18,354 nucleotides of DNA from Bacteroidales bacterium UBA1745 (GCA_002314885.1 DCHT01000005.1:8299-26652), one strand, 5' to 3'. Numbered from the stretch's first letter, positions 1 through 6,507 are shown. Translations and numbers: made by a program. Notes: generated by a model from the letters alone, not told the origin.

Positions 1-1404
1 TCGACCTATATGCCGCCTGTGGAACTGGCCGAGGCCGAGACCGAGCTGAAGGGCAATTTCGACGGCATTGGCATACAGTTCAATGTGCCTAACGACACTG
101 CCATAGTGCTGAATGTGATCGCCGGCGGGCCGTCCGAGAAGGCGGGCCTGATGCAGGGCGACCGCATCATCCAGGTGGACGAGCGCGTGATTGCCGGTCG
201 TAAGACGCCTCAGGATTCGATGGTGATGCTGATGAAGGGCCCGTCCGGCACGAAGGTGGATATCCACGTGCTGCGCGGCGAGGAGAAGATTACCTTCAAT
301 ATCACGCGAGGCAAGATTCCGGTGAATTGCGTCGATGCTGCCTTTATGGTGAACGACACTACCGGCTATATCAAACTTTCGAAGTTCACGCGTACGACCT
401 ATTCCGAGGTGCTGGCTGCGACCGCCAAATTGCTGAACCAGGGTATGCAGAAGCTGATTTTCGACATACGCGACAATTCCGGCGGATACCTCGACCAGGC
501 GGCCTCCCTGTCCAATCTTTTCCTTGACAAGGGCGATATGATCGTCTATATGGAGGGCGACCATCGCAAGAGGGAAGAGCAGAGGGCCGACGGCAAGGGC
601 CTGCTGAAGAGCCTGCCTCTGTGCGTGCTGATCGACGAGGGCTCCGCTTCGTCCAGCGAGATTTTCGCCGGCGCGATTCAGGACAACGACCGCGGCACCA
701 TCATCGGCCGCCGCTCCTTCGGCAAGGGCCTCGTGCAGGAGCCTGTCTATTTCACCGACGGTTCCGGCATACGCCTGACCGTGGCGCGTTTCTACACCCC
801 GTCCGGCCGCTGCATCCAGAAGCCGTACGGCGACGACTACAACTACGACGTCTATGAGCGCTACATCCACGGCGAGCTGACCAACGCCGACAGCGTGAAG
901 GTCAACAAGGACCTGGAGTACAAGACCGTCGGCGGCAGGACCGTCTACGGCGGCGGTGGCATCGTGCCCGACATCTTCGTGCCGATGGACACCACCAAGG
1001 CGACTTCCTTCTACCTCCAGTGCTCCAAGAAGGCCACCGCGATGCGCTTCGCCTCCGCCTTCTTCGACTCCCACCGCTCCCAGCTGATGGCCATCTCCGA
1101 CTTCGCCACGCTGTCTGCTTATTTGGATGGTGTCGGCCTCGACAAGGCGTTCCTGAAGTTTGCCGCCGAGAAGGATGGGATAGTGGCTGGGGCTGGTGCT
1201 AAGGCTGGTTCTGGTGCTAATGCTGGTGCTGGTGTTGGTGTTGGTGCTACTGGCTTGGCCTCAGCGGAATGGGCTGAATCTTCCGCCTATATGATGCCGC
1301 AAATCAAGGGTCTTGTAGGCCGCTACTCGCAGGTCGGCGAAGAAGCCTTCTACCACTTCTACCTCGACATCGACGACTGCCTCCGCACCGCGATTGCACA
1401 GTAG
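1..1404 (+). CDS. S41 family C-terminal processing protease (partial, 5' end outside window)
   Basis: This is a periplasmic or membrane-anchored serine protease of the CtpA/Prc (tail-specific protease) family, which cleaves proteins near their C-termini. The frame is open from base 1, so the N-terminus is missing and 467 residues are present. A PDZ domain covers about residues 23-105 (GIGIQF..., GGPSEKAGLMQGDRI). The S41 core follows, with FDIRDNSGG and then DEGSASSSEIFAGA. Ser217 in that motif and Lys242 in SFGKG are 25 residues apart, the spacing of the family's Ser/Lys dyad. The tail has a family-like helical region, interrupted by a Gly/Ala-rich insert at about residues 395-419 written largely in GGT/GCT codons, unlike the C/G-ending codons elsewhere. 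The stop is followed by a T-run and then paired palindromic repeats. The family call is firm; the substrate is unknown. Confidence 0.93.
   Translation, partial: STYMPPVELAEAETELKGNFDGIGIQFNVPNDTAIVLNVIAGGPSEKAGLMQGDRIIQVDERVIAGRKTPQDSMVMLMKGPSGTKVDIHVLRGEEKITFNITRGKIPVNCVDAAFMVNDTTGYIKLSKFTRTTYSEVLAATAKLLNQGMQKLIFDIRDNSGGYLDQAASLSNLFLDKGDMIVYMEGDHRKREEQRADGKGLLKSLPLCVLIDEGSASSSEIFAGAIQDNDRGTIIGRRSFGKGLVQEPVYFTDGSGIRLTVARFYTPSGRCIQKPYGDDYNYDVYERYIHGELTNADSVKVNKDLEYKTVGGRTVYGGGGIVPDIFVPMDTTKATSFYLQCSKKATAMRFASAFFDSHRSQLMAISDFATLSAYLDGVGLDKAFLKFAAEKDGIVAGAGAKAGSGANAGAGVGVGATGLASAEWAESSAYMMPQIKGLVGRYSQVGEEAFYHFYLDIDDCLRTAIAQ
1183..1256 (+). repeat. GGTGCT-type minisatellite inside the S41 protease gene
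   Basis: The stretch is made of degenerate tandem hexamers of the type GCTGGT, with GTTGGT and AAGGCT variants. It stays in frame and encodes a Gly/Ala/Val linker. The T-ending codons contrast with the surrounding GC3-rich gene, which suggests recent slippage expansion. Confidence 0.75.
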
Positions 1405-1415
1405 TTTTTTTTCTT

Positions 1416-1448
1416 TGGCGCAGAACTAGTGCCACTACTTCTGCACCA
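1416..1448. repeat. Palindromic repeat copy 1 (first of a pair)
   Basis: Near-perfect inverted repeat centred on C1432. The left arm is GCGCAGAACTAGTG (1418-1431) and the right arm CACTACTTCTGCAC (1433-1446), extending to TG...CA. Arm mismatches are C1419/A1445 and C1426/C1438. It starts 12 bp after the stop codon of the S41 protease. Confidence 0.9.
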
Positions 1449-1468
1449 CTTTCCAACTAGCTGCATTT

Positions 1469-1501
1469 TGGCGCAGAACTAGTGCCACTACTTCTGCACC
1501 A
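1469..1501. repeat. Palindromic repeat copy 2 (second of the pair)
   Basis: This copy is identical to copy 1 over the whole 33 bp, is in the same orientation and is centred on C1485, 53 bp downstream. The spacer carries CCAACTAG (1453-1460), also found between copies 5 and 6. Confidence 0.9.
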
Positions 1502-1515
1502 CATCAAAGCGTGTC

Positions 1516-1553
1516 ACGCAACTCTCTGTTTTACAGCGAGTTGCGTTGTTTTT
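1516..1553 (+). terminator. Intrinsic terminator-like hairpin
   Basis: The arms ACGCAACTC (1516-1524) and GAGTTGCGT (1538-1546) are perfect 9-bp complements. An inner CTGT/ACAG stem lies beyond a one-base mismatch. The sequence TGTTTTT follows. It probably ends transcription coming from the S41 protease. Confidence 0.6.
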
Positions 1554-1595
1554 GCCGCATTTATTGCCTCTTTTGCCATTCCCAATGTGCCTCCC

Positions 1596-1617
1596 AGGCC
1601 GCTGAGAGGCCTTTTTT
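1596..1617 (+). terminator. Short hairpin with T-run
   Basis: A 5-bp AGGCC/GGCCT stem with a 7-nt loop is followed by six T. It is weaker than the neighbouring hairpins. Confidence 0.35.
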
Positions 1618-1624
1618 GAAAAAT

Positions 1625-1653
1625 AAGCGTGTACAAGTTGCGTACACGCTTTT
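1625..1653. promoter_or_regulatory. 10-bp perfect dyad just upstream of the Rpn-type gene
   Basis: AAGCGTGTAC (1625-1634) and GTACACGCTT (1642-1651) flank a 7-nt loop and run into TTTT. The dyad lies 33 bp before the preferred ATG of the nuclease gene. It may be a third terminator protecting that gene from read-through, or an operator; the sequence alone does not decide. Confidence 0.5.
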
Positions 1654-1683
1654 ATCCTGCGAACTTGCGCTAAATTGTATGTT

Positions 1684-2547
1684 ATGACAGGACAACGATA
1701 TGTAAATTTATTGTCCGATGCCGGCTTCAAAGCTGTATTCGCGGATGAGAAAAACAAGGCCGTGGTTATCACTTTCCTTAATGTGATCCTGGCTGGTGAG
1801 AGAGAAGTTGCTGATATAACCTACGTCCCTGGCGAGTTGCCTGGACGAGCTATTCAGTCGAAGGGTGTACGTTTTGATCTTTTCTGCCGCGATACAGCTG
1901 GAGCCGGCTTTATTGTTGAAATGCAGCGTGCGAAGAACAGCACAGACTTCTTCCAACGCTCTGTTTATTATGGCTGTAAGGTATATGAGTCCCAGCTCCC
2001 TGCTGGGGCAAGGAGTTATCTCGCTCCGCCTGTATATGTTATAGGTATTATGGAATCTTCTTTGCCCCACGAGGGGGATTGTCCGGATATTATCTCCCGT
2101 TACTCTTTCCTGCAATTACAGCGTCATATTCTTGCACCGTCAACAATTTCGTGTATATTTGTCCAACTGAGGAATTTCAAACTTTCCGAAACTGAGTGCC
2201 AGACTGATTTTGATCGTTGGTGTTTCTCTATCAAGAATGGTTACCGCCTTCAGGAAAAGCCCTCTGGCTTTAAGGAGCAACAGTTTGAACTGCTTTTCGA
2301 CGCTTGCGAAATCGCTCAGTTTGATAAGGACAAACGCTTAAGGTACGATGACGATATGATGACCGAAACTGATTACTGGGATGATATGGACTCCGCCAAG
2401 AGGGCTGGAGTTCAGCAGGGAATCCAGCAAGGACTCCAGCAAGGACGTCTGGATGTTGCCTCAAAAATGAAGGCCGCTAGTATGTCTATTGAGGTGATCT
2501 GTCAGATGACGGGTCTTTCGGTTGAAGAAGTAGAGGCTCTTAACTAA
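1684..2547 (+). CDS. Rpn family PD-(D/E)XK nuclease / putative transposase
   Basis: The 287-residue protein matches the Rpn/PDDEXK_2 family ('recombination-promoting nuclease', often annotated as transposase). The N-terminus RYVNLLSDAGFKAVFADE matches the family's usual opening. The nuclease core has Asp65 in GVRFD and the E-x-Q pair Glu79/Gln81 in VEMQ. The C-terminus carries short QQG repeats (about 241-256) and then a helical tail with a TGLSVEEVEAL motif, usual for this family. I chose ATG 1684; a TTG at 1675 is in frame but adds only three residues. The codons are visibly more AT-rich than in neighbouring genes, and the gene stands alone between hairpins and palindromic repeats, consistent with acquired DNA. 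Known Rpn proteins act in recombination or phage defence; which applies here is unknown. Confidence 0.88.
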   Translation: MTGQRYVNLLSDAGFKAVFADEKNKAVVITFLNVILAGEREVADITYVPGELPGRAIQSKGVRFDLFCRDTAGAGFIVEMQRAKNSTDFFQRSVYYGCKVYESQLPAGARSYLAPPVYVIGIMESSLPHEGDCPDIISRYSFLQLQRHILAPSTISCIFVQLRNFKLSETECQTDFDRWCFSIKNGYRLQEKPSGFKEQQFELLFDACEIAQFDKDKRLRYDDDMMTETDYWDDMDSAKRAGVQQGIQQGLQQGRLDVASKMKAASMSIEVICQMTGLSVEEVEALN

Positions 2548-2562
2548 AGCATTTTGAAGCAT

Positions 2563-2601
2563 AAAAAAGACAAGGTTAGCTCTGCTGGCCTTGTCTTTTT
2601 T
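2563..2601. terminator. Strong bidirectional intrinsic terminator after the Rpn-type gene
   Basis: An 18-bp stem (2563-2580 with 2584-2601, including two G-U pairs) has a 3-nt TCT loop, an A-run upstream and a T-run downstream. It starts 16 bp after the stop codon. Confidence 0.88.
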
Positions 2602-2614
2602 TTGTCGTTTGGCG

Positions 2615-2659
2615 GAAAAGTGGTGCACAAGTAGTGGCACTACTTGTGCGCCACTTTTC
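2615..2659. repeat. Palindromic repeat copy 3 (longest arms)
   Basis: The inverted repeat has 22-bp arms around G2637, with a single non-Watson-Crick position (T2624/G2650, a wobble). It has the CAC..GTG version of the stem (GCACAAG / CTTGTGC). The left flank GCGGAAAAGTGG is shared with copy 5. Confidence 0.92.
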
Positions 2660-2946
2660 TCGGTTTTGGCGGCGTCGTTCGGCACCGCCGCCGGAATATA
2701 TCAGCTCCGGCGGCTAAAGTTCAGGCGCTTCGCCGACCTCGATGGGGCGGGTCGCTCGCGCCTGCCTTTTGCCACAGAAACAAATGCCTATCGCCGGCAA
2801 CGGCGCAGCGAGGAGGGCCCTTCCACGGAGCCCCCCGCAGCTGCTGCCGTAGCAGCCGCGCTGCCATATATGGCGCGGCTGCGGTGCCTGATTAATTCAT
2901 CCTCGGTGTGTAAAACAACCCTCAGATGCACGCGGCGGCTCCAAAA
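2660..2946. other. GC-rich hairpin-forming intergenic stretch, no convincing gene
   Basis: No frame here reads like a known protein, and the open frames run into the repeats. The stretch holds a 9-bp hairpin GCCGCCGGA/TCCGGCGGC (2687-2695 with 2706-2714). It also holds two mutually exclusive hairpins: GCTGCT/AGCAGC (2840-2845 with 2851-2856), and GCAGCCGCG/CGCGGCTGC (2852-2860 with 2874-2882) capped by a GCCATATATGGC palindrome. Copies 3 and 4 of the palindromic repeat flank it. It could be a decayed gene, a structured RNA or another dispersed repeat. Confidence 0.5.
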
Positions 2947-2983
2947 AGTGGTGCAGTACTAGTGGCACTACTTCTGCGTCACT
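2947..2983. repeat. Palindromic repeat copy 4
   Basis: The copy is centred on G2965. The left arm is GTGCAGTACTAGTG and the right arm CACTACTTCTGCGT, with T/T and C/C mismatches in mid-stem. It is almost identical to copy 7 read on the opposite strand. It begins about 10 bp past the stop codon of tonB, on that gene's 3' side. Read on the minus strand it is followed by ACTTTTTGG, so it may also help end tonB transcription. Confidence 0.88.
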
Positions 2984-2992
2984 CCTGCACTG

Positions 2993-3673
2993 CTACTGCG
3001 CGATGAATTCGTAGGTGATGTCGCCGATCTGCTTGGCAGGGGCGGTGGTGGAGGCAGAGAATTTGGAGAGGCGGGCGGCGCGGATTGCGAAGTTGCAGAG
3101 GCACTGGTCGGTGGAGGAGACGCCCTCCTGGACCTTGGCGCTGATGACGTTGCCCTGTGGGTCGACGGCGATGATGACGGTCACGCGACCTTCGCCCATA
3201 CATCTGTATGCCGGGATTTTAAGGTGGCTGGCCTTCCTGCCGTCGAGGTTGTAGGAGACGACGGACGGACCGCTGTATTCGTGCTGCTCAGCCTTGGTTT
3301 CGCTGGCCTTCGGGCGGGTGTCGACGGCTTCGTTGCGGGCGTCTTCGTAGAGGGCCGCTTTGCTGCCGTTTTCGAGTTCCTGCTGCAGTCTGGCGGCGTC
3401 TTTATAGAGTTGGTCGGCGTCCGTGTTTCGGTCGTCCTTGAGGCTTCCGCGGTCCACTGCGATGTTCTTGTAGTCGCCCGCTGAGCGGCTAGGCATCTGT
3501 CCGAGAAGTTCGTCCAGACGCTTGCTGATTTCGTCTTTGAAGGCGATTTCTTCCTGCTTCTTTTCGATTTCCTCCTGCTTGCTGAAGTCCAGCACGAAGC
3601 TGGTTTCGATGCCGCGGCGCACGTCCACCTGATGGAGCAGCAATACAATAATCACCGTGAGATGGAATATCAC
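2993..3673 (-). CDS. tonB: Energy transducer TonB (start uncertain)
   Basis: TonB links the proton-driven ExbB/ExbD complex in the inner membrane to outer-membrane receptors. From the GTG at 3671-3673 the protein has 226 residues: a hydrophobic anchor (about 2-14), a charged periplasmic helix rich in Glu/Lys (about 30-130) and a TonB C-terminal domain from about 148 (IPAYRCMGEGRVTVIIAVDPQG..., ending DITYEFIAQ). A two-Cys segment DQCLCNFA lies in this domain. The GTG falls inside the membrane segment. The frame stays open upstream and would encode a typical basic N-tail (KSRRLIEKETR) before it, but no ATG, GTG or TTG is available there. The gene lies 93 bp downstream of udk and is probably cotranscribed with it. 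Confidence 0.8.
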   Translation of the reverse strand: MIFHLTVIIVLLLHQVDVRRGIETSFVLDFSKQEEIEKKQEEIAFKDEISKRLDELLGQMPSRSAGDYKNIAVDRGSLKDDRNTDADQLYKDAARLQQELENGSKAALYEDARNEAVDTRPKASETKAEQHEYSGPSVVSYNLDGRKASHLKIPAYRCMGEGRVTVIIAVDPQGNVISAKVQEGVSSTDQCLCNFAIRAARLSKFSASTTAPAKQIGDITYEFIAQ

Positions 3674-3766
3674 GGTGATATATAATGCTATGCGTGTCTC
3701 CTTTTCGATAAGGCGTCTACTTTTTATATATGTATTTACAAATTCGGTGCCCCGAAGGAGGGGAGC

Positions 3767-4378
3767 CTATTTGTCCAGCGCTTTTTCGATAGTGGCGGAG
3801 ATGACGTCGATGGCGACTTTGTTGTGGCCGCCCTGAGGGATGATGATGTCGGCGTAGCGCTTGCTAGGCTCGATGAACTGGAGGTACATCGGCTTCACGG
3901 TCTTGGAGTAGCGCTCGATCACCCAGTCGACGGTCTTGCCGCGTTCGATGATGTCGCGTGCCATAACACGCATCAGTCTGTCGTCGTCGTCCGCATCCAC
4001 GAAGATCTTGATGTCCATCAGGTCGCGGATCTGCTTGCAGGTGAAGATGAGGATGCCCTCGATGATGATCACGTCTGCAGGCTCCACGGTGATGGTTTCA
4101 GTCTTGCTGCGGGAGCAGGTGATATAAGAGTACACTGGCTGCTCGATGGCTTTGCCGTTGCGGAGTTCCTTGAGGTGCTCCTGGAGCAGTTTGAAGTCGA
4201 TAGCGTCCGGATGGTCGAAGTTCTGGTTCCTCTTTTCCTCCTCGGTGAGGTGGCTGGAATCCTTGTAGTAGGAGTCCTGAGGGATGACTACGACTCTTTC
4301 CTTGAGTTTCTCAGTGATGGCCTTTACGACCGTTGTCTTTCCGGAACCTGAGCCTCCGGCGATACCGATGATCAGCAT
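3767..4378 (-). CDS. udk: Uridine kinase
   Basis: This cytoplasmic pyrimidine-salvage enzyme phosphorylates uridine and cytidine to UMP and CMP with ATP or GTP. The 203-residue length is normal for the family. The P-loop GGSGSGKT covers residues 8-15. The family segment PQDSYYKD and the Asp-rich FVDADDDDRLMRVMARDIIERGK region are present. The gene starts 15 bp after the asnS stop codon, so the two are probably one transcript. Confidence 0.95.
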   Translation of the reverse strand: MLIIGIAGGSGSGKTTVVKAITEKLKERVVVIPQDSYYKDSSHLTEEEKRNQNFDHPDAIDFKLLQEHLKELRNGKAIEQPVYSYITCSRSKTETITVEPADVIIIEGILIFTCKQIRDLMDIKIFVDADDDDRLMRVMARDIIERGKTVDWVIERYSKTVKPMYLQFIEPSKRYADIIIPQGGHNKVAIDVISATIEKALDK

Positions 4379-4393
4379 ACTATATATATTATT

Positions 4394-5794
4394 TTAATAT
4401 TCCGCGTTCTTTGGAGTTCTTGGGAATGGGATGACGTCCCTGATGTTGCTCATACCGGTGACGAAGAGGAGAAGTCTCTCGAAACCGAGGCCGAAGCCGC
4501 TGTGAGGGCAGGAACCGAAGCGACGGGTGTCGATGTACCATTCGAGGTTCTTGCGGCTCATCTGGAGCTCGTCGATACGGGTCTCGAGCTTCTCGAGGGA
4601 TGCCTCACGCTCTGAACCGCCGATGATCTCGCCGATCTTAGGGAAGAGGACGTCCATTGCACGTACGGTCTTGCCGTCCTCGTTCTGCTTCATATAGAAG
4701 GCCTTGATGTCCTTAGGATAGTCGGTGAGGATGACTGGCTTGCCGAAGTGCTTCTCCACGAGGTAGCGCTCGTGCTCGCTCTGGAGGTCGACGCCCCAGG
4801 CTACAGGATACTCGAAAGTGGTGCCGTTTGCGATGGCTTCCTCGAGGATCTTGATGCCCTCGGTGTATGGGAGGCGTACGAATTCGGTGCCGATGACGCT
4901 GTTGAGGCGGTCAAGCAGGGTGTCGTCATATTTGTCGTTGAGGAACTTGATGTCGTCGTAGCAGTTCTCGAGAGCGTACTTTACGAGGCTCTTGATGAAG
5001 TCCTCTGCGAGGTCCATATTGTCCTTGATGTCGTAGAAGGCCATTTCAGGCTCGATCATCCAGAACTCTGCGAGGTGGCGAGGAGTGTTGGAGTTCTCTG
5101 CACGGAAGGTAGGGCCGAAGGTGTAGATCTCACCGAGAGCAGTTGCTCCGAGCTCGCCTTCGAGCTGGCCGCTGACGGTCAGGGAAGTCTGCTTGCCGAA
5201 GAAGTCCTGGCTGAAGTCAACTGCGCCCTTCTTGTTCTTAGGGATGTCGTTGAGGTCGAGGGTGGTCACCTGGAACATCTGGCCGGCGCCTTCGCAGTCA
5301 GAGGCTGTGATGAGCGGGGTGTTGAGATACACGAAGCCCTTGCCGTGGAAGTACTGGTGGATGGCATTGGCCATATGGCTGCGGATCCTGAGTACTGCTC
5401 CGAAGGTGTTGGTCCTCATACGCATGTGGGCCACGGTGCGGAGATATTCGAAAGTGATGTCCTTCTTCTGGATAGGGAAGCGCATTGGGTCGCACTCGCC
5501 GTAGAGTTCGATCTCGGTGGCCTGGATTTCAACTGCCTGGCCGCTGCCCATAGACTCCACGAGGTTTCCGGTCACGCCGATGCAGGCACCGGTGGTGATC
5601 TTTGCGAGGAGATCCTCAGCGAACTGGGTCTTGTCGACTACGATCTGGATGTTATTGATGGTAGAACCGTCATTGAGGGCGATGAATGCGATGCCCTTGT
5701 TTCCTCTCTTTGTCCTCACCCATCCTTTGGCGAGGACTTCCTGACCTGGCTGCGCTTTGAGCAGGTCCTTAACTTTGGTTCTTGTAACTGACAT
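4394..5794 (-). CDS. asnS: Asparaginyl-tRNA synthetase
   Basis: This class IIb aminoacyl-tRNA synthetase charges tRNA-Asn with asparagine. The 466 residues match the family. An OB-fold anticodon-binding domain occupies about residues 1-110. The catalytic domain carries motif 2 near residue 230 (FRAENSNTPRHLAEFWMIEPEM) and motif 3 near 432-442 (GFGLGFERLLL), and ends with the usual RDVIPFPRTP tail. It is first in an asnS-udk-tonB transcript and has a good Bacteroidota-type promoter upstream. The translation start is clear, with an AT-rich leader and no Shine-Dalgarno. Confidence 0.97.
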   Translation of the reverse strand: MSVTRTKVKDLLKAQPGQEVLAKGWVRTKRGNKGIAFIALNDGSTINNIQIVVDKTQFAEDLLAKITTGACIGVTGNLVESMGSGQAVEIQATEIELYGECDPMRFPIQKKDITFEYLRTVAHMRMRTNTFGAVLRIRSHMANAIHQYFHGKGFVYLNTPLITASDCEGAGQMFQVTTLDLNDIPKNKKGAVDFSQDFFGKQTSLTVSGQLEGELGATALGEIYTFGPTFRAENSNTPRHLAEFWMIEPEMAFYDIKDNMDLAEDFIKSLVKYALENCYDDIKFLNDKYDDTLLDRLNSVIGTEFVRLPYTEGIKILEEAIANGTTFEYPVAWGVDLQSEHERYLVEKHFGKPVILTDYPKDIKAFYMKQNEDGKTVRAMDVLFPKIGEIIGGSEREASLEKLETRIDELQMSRKNLEWYIDTRRFGSCPHSGFGLGFERLLLFVTGMSNIRDVIPFPRTPKNAEY

Positions 5795-5844
5795 ATATTT
5801 AATGGTATTTATTTCGGTTTTTGGTGCTAGGCACTATAACTCAG

Positions 5845-5875
5845 CAAAAATACTGATTTTCAGCGGAAAAACCAA
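5845..5875 (-). promoter_or_regulatory. Predicted promoter of asnS
   Basis: On the minus strand, TATTTTTG (5852-5845) matches the Bacteroidota -7 consensus TAnnTTTG exactly. TTG (5875-5873) sits 20 bp upstream as the -33 element. The leader to the asnS ATG would be about 47 nt. The conserved flank of palindromic repeat 5 abuts the -33 element. Confidence 0.65.
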
Positions 5876-5883
5876 GCGGAAAA

Positions 5884-5918
5884 GTGGTGCACAAGTAGTG
5901 CCACTACTTGTGCACCAC
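5884..5918. repeat. Palindromic repeat copy 5 (perfect, first of a pair)
   Basis: The arms are 17 bp and fully complementary around C5901 (GTGGTGCACAAGTAGTG and its complement). It carries the same CAC..GTG stem version and the same GCGGAAAA flank as copy 3. Confidence 0.93.
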
Positions 5919-5921
5919 ACA

Positions 5922-5933
5922 CCAACTAGTTGG
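5922..5933. repeat. Core palindrome of the repeat pair
   Basis: CCAACTAGTTGG is a perfect 12-bp palindrome. It sits exactly midway between CACCAC of copy 5 and GTGGTG of copy 6, with 3 bp on each side. The spacer of copies 1 and 2 has CCAACTAG at the equivalent position. Confidence 0.8.
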
Positions 5934-5937
5934 ACGG

Positions 5938-5969
5938 TGGTGCACAGTAGTGGCACTAGTCCTGCGTCA
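5938..5969. repeat. Palindromic repeat copy 6 (degenerate, second of the pair)
   Basis: The copy is centred on G5953, 52 bp from copy 5. The left arm TGGTGCACAGTAGTG lacks one base relative to the others, and the right arm is CACTAGTCCTGCGTCA. Read on the minus strand its head (ACGCAGGACTAGTG) resembles that of copies 1 and 2. Confidence 0.82.
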
Positions 5970-5975
5970 ACCAAC

Positions 5976-6008
5976 AAAAAAGGCCGACCGGGAAGGTCAG
6001 CCTTTTTT
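5976..6008 (-). terminator. Intrinsic terminator of the exbB-exbD operon
   Basis: The 14-bp arms (5976-5989 and 5995-6008) enclose a 5-nt loop. In minus-strand RNA the single imperfect position becomes a G-U pair, and the stem ends in a U-run. It lies 20 bp past the stop codon of the last exbD. Confidence 0.85.
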
Positions 6009-6027
6009 ATAATAGGTTGCGGGTTGC

Positions 6028-6492
6028 TTACTGAGCGCGGCGGCCTGCGTACATAATCTTGAGCGCAGAGCAGCGACGGAGTTCCTGCTTAACGTCGGTT
6101 ACGATACCCATACGAACGTCCTGGTCGGCCCTGATGGACACGGTCATAAGTGAACGGTCGGCCTCTGACATTGCGTCACGCTCGGCAGCTACGAAGTCAC
6201 GGATGTCGTCAACGGTCTTGAAGGAGTCGTTGAGCTGGATACGTGCGTCGGTACCGAACTGAGCCTGGAGGCTCTTGATAGGGGATCCGATGTTGATATA
6301 GCAGGAAAGGTCCTTCCTCTCGAGCTTGACAACTTCTGATGCCGTAGGAAGCGTTACTGATACTTTGTTCTCAGTCTCACGCATCTGGGTGGTCACCATA
6401 AAGAAGAACAGGAGCATGAACACGATATCGGAGAGCGATGACGTGCTGCCTGCTGGCATTGATTTCTTGTCGCCTTTTCTGAATTTTGACAT
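6028..6492 (-). CDS. exbD: ExbD/TolR family biopolymer transport protein (second ExbD)
   Basis: ExbD is the single-pass partner of ExbB in the proton channel that energises TonB. The 154-residue protein has a basic cytoplasmic N-tail and one membrane helix (about 20-38). That helix carries the family's essential Asp (Asp22, in SLSDIVFMLLFFFMV). A periplasmic domain follows, ending in DVKQELRRCSALKIMYA, a typical ExbD C-terminal helix and strand. It lies 15 bp after the preceding exbD and is last in the operon, before a terminator. Confidence 0.93.
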   Translation of the reverse strand: MSKFRKGDKKSMPAGSTSSLSDIVFMLLFFFMVTTQMRETENKVSVTLPTASEVVKLERKDLSCYINIGSPIKSLQAQFGTDARIQLNDSFKTVDDIRDFVAAERDAMSEADRSLMTVSIRADQDVRMGIVTDVKQELRRCSALKIMYAGRRAQ

Positions 6493-6507
6493 AATTCTAT
6501 CCTCCGA

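Noticed and set aside
1416..1501. Paired repeats as a CRISPR array
   Set aside because: There are only two units with a spacer of about 20 bp, and that spacer is itself conserved at another locus. No cas genes are present.
2591..2962. A 123-residue plus-strand frame between the Rpn-type gene and tonB
   Set aside because: It starts within the terminator, reads through repeat copy 3 and ends in copy 4. The composition is low-complexity Ala/Arg and no family is recognisable.
4748..5791. A 347-residue plus-strand frame opposite asnS
   Set aside because: It is the antisense shadow of a strongly conserved synthetase, with Val/Glu/Leu-biased composition and no recognisable domain.
5821..5836. TTGGTGCTAGGCACTA as an eighth repeat copy
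   Set aside because: Only a short GTGC/GCAC inverted motif is present; it lacks the arms of the family and lies in the asnS leader.
1416..5969. Palindromes as integron attC sites
   Set aside because: They do not have the attC end motifs (RYYYAAC / GTTRRRY), their orientation varies, the neighbours are housekeeping genes, and no integrase is seen.
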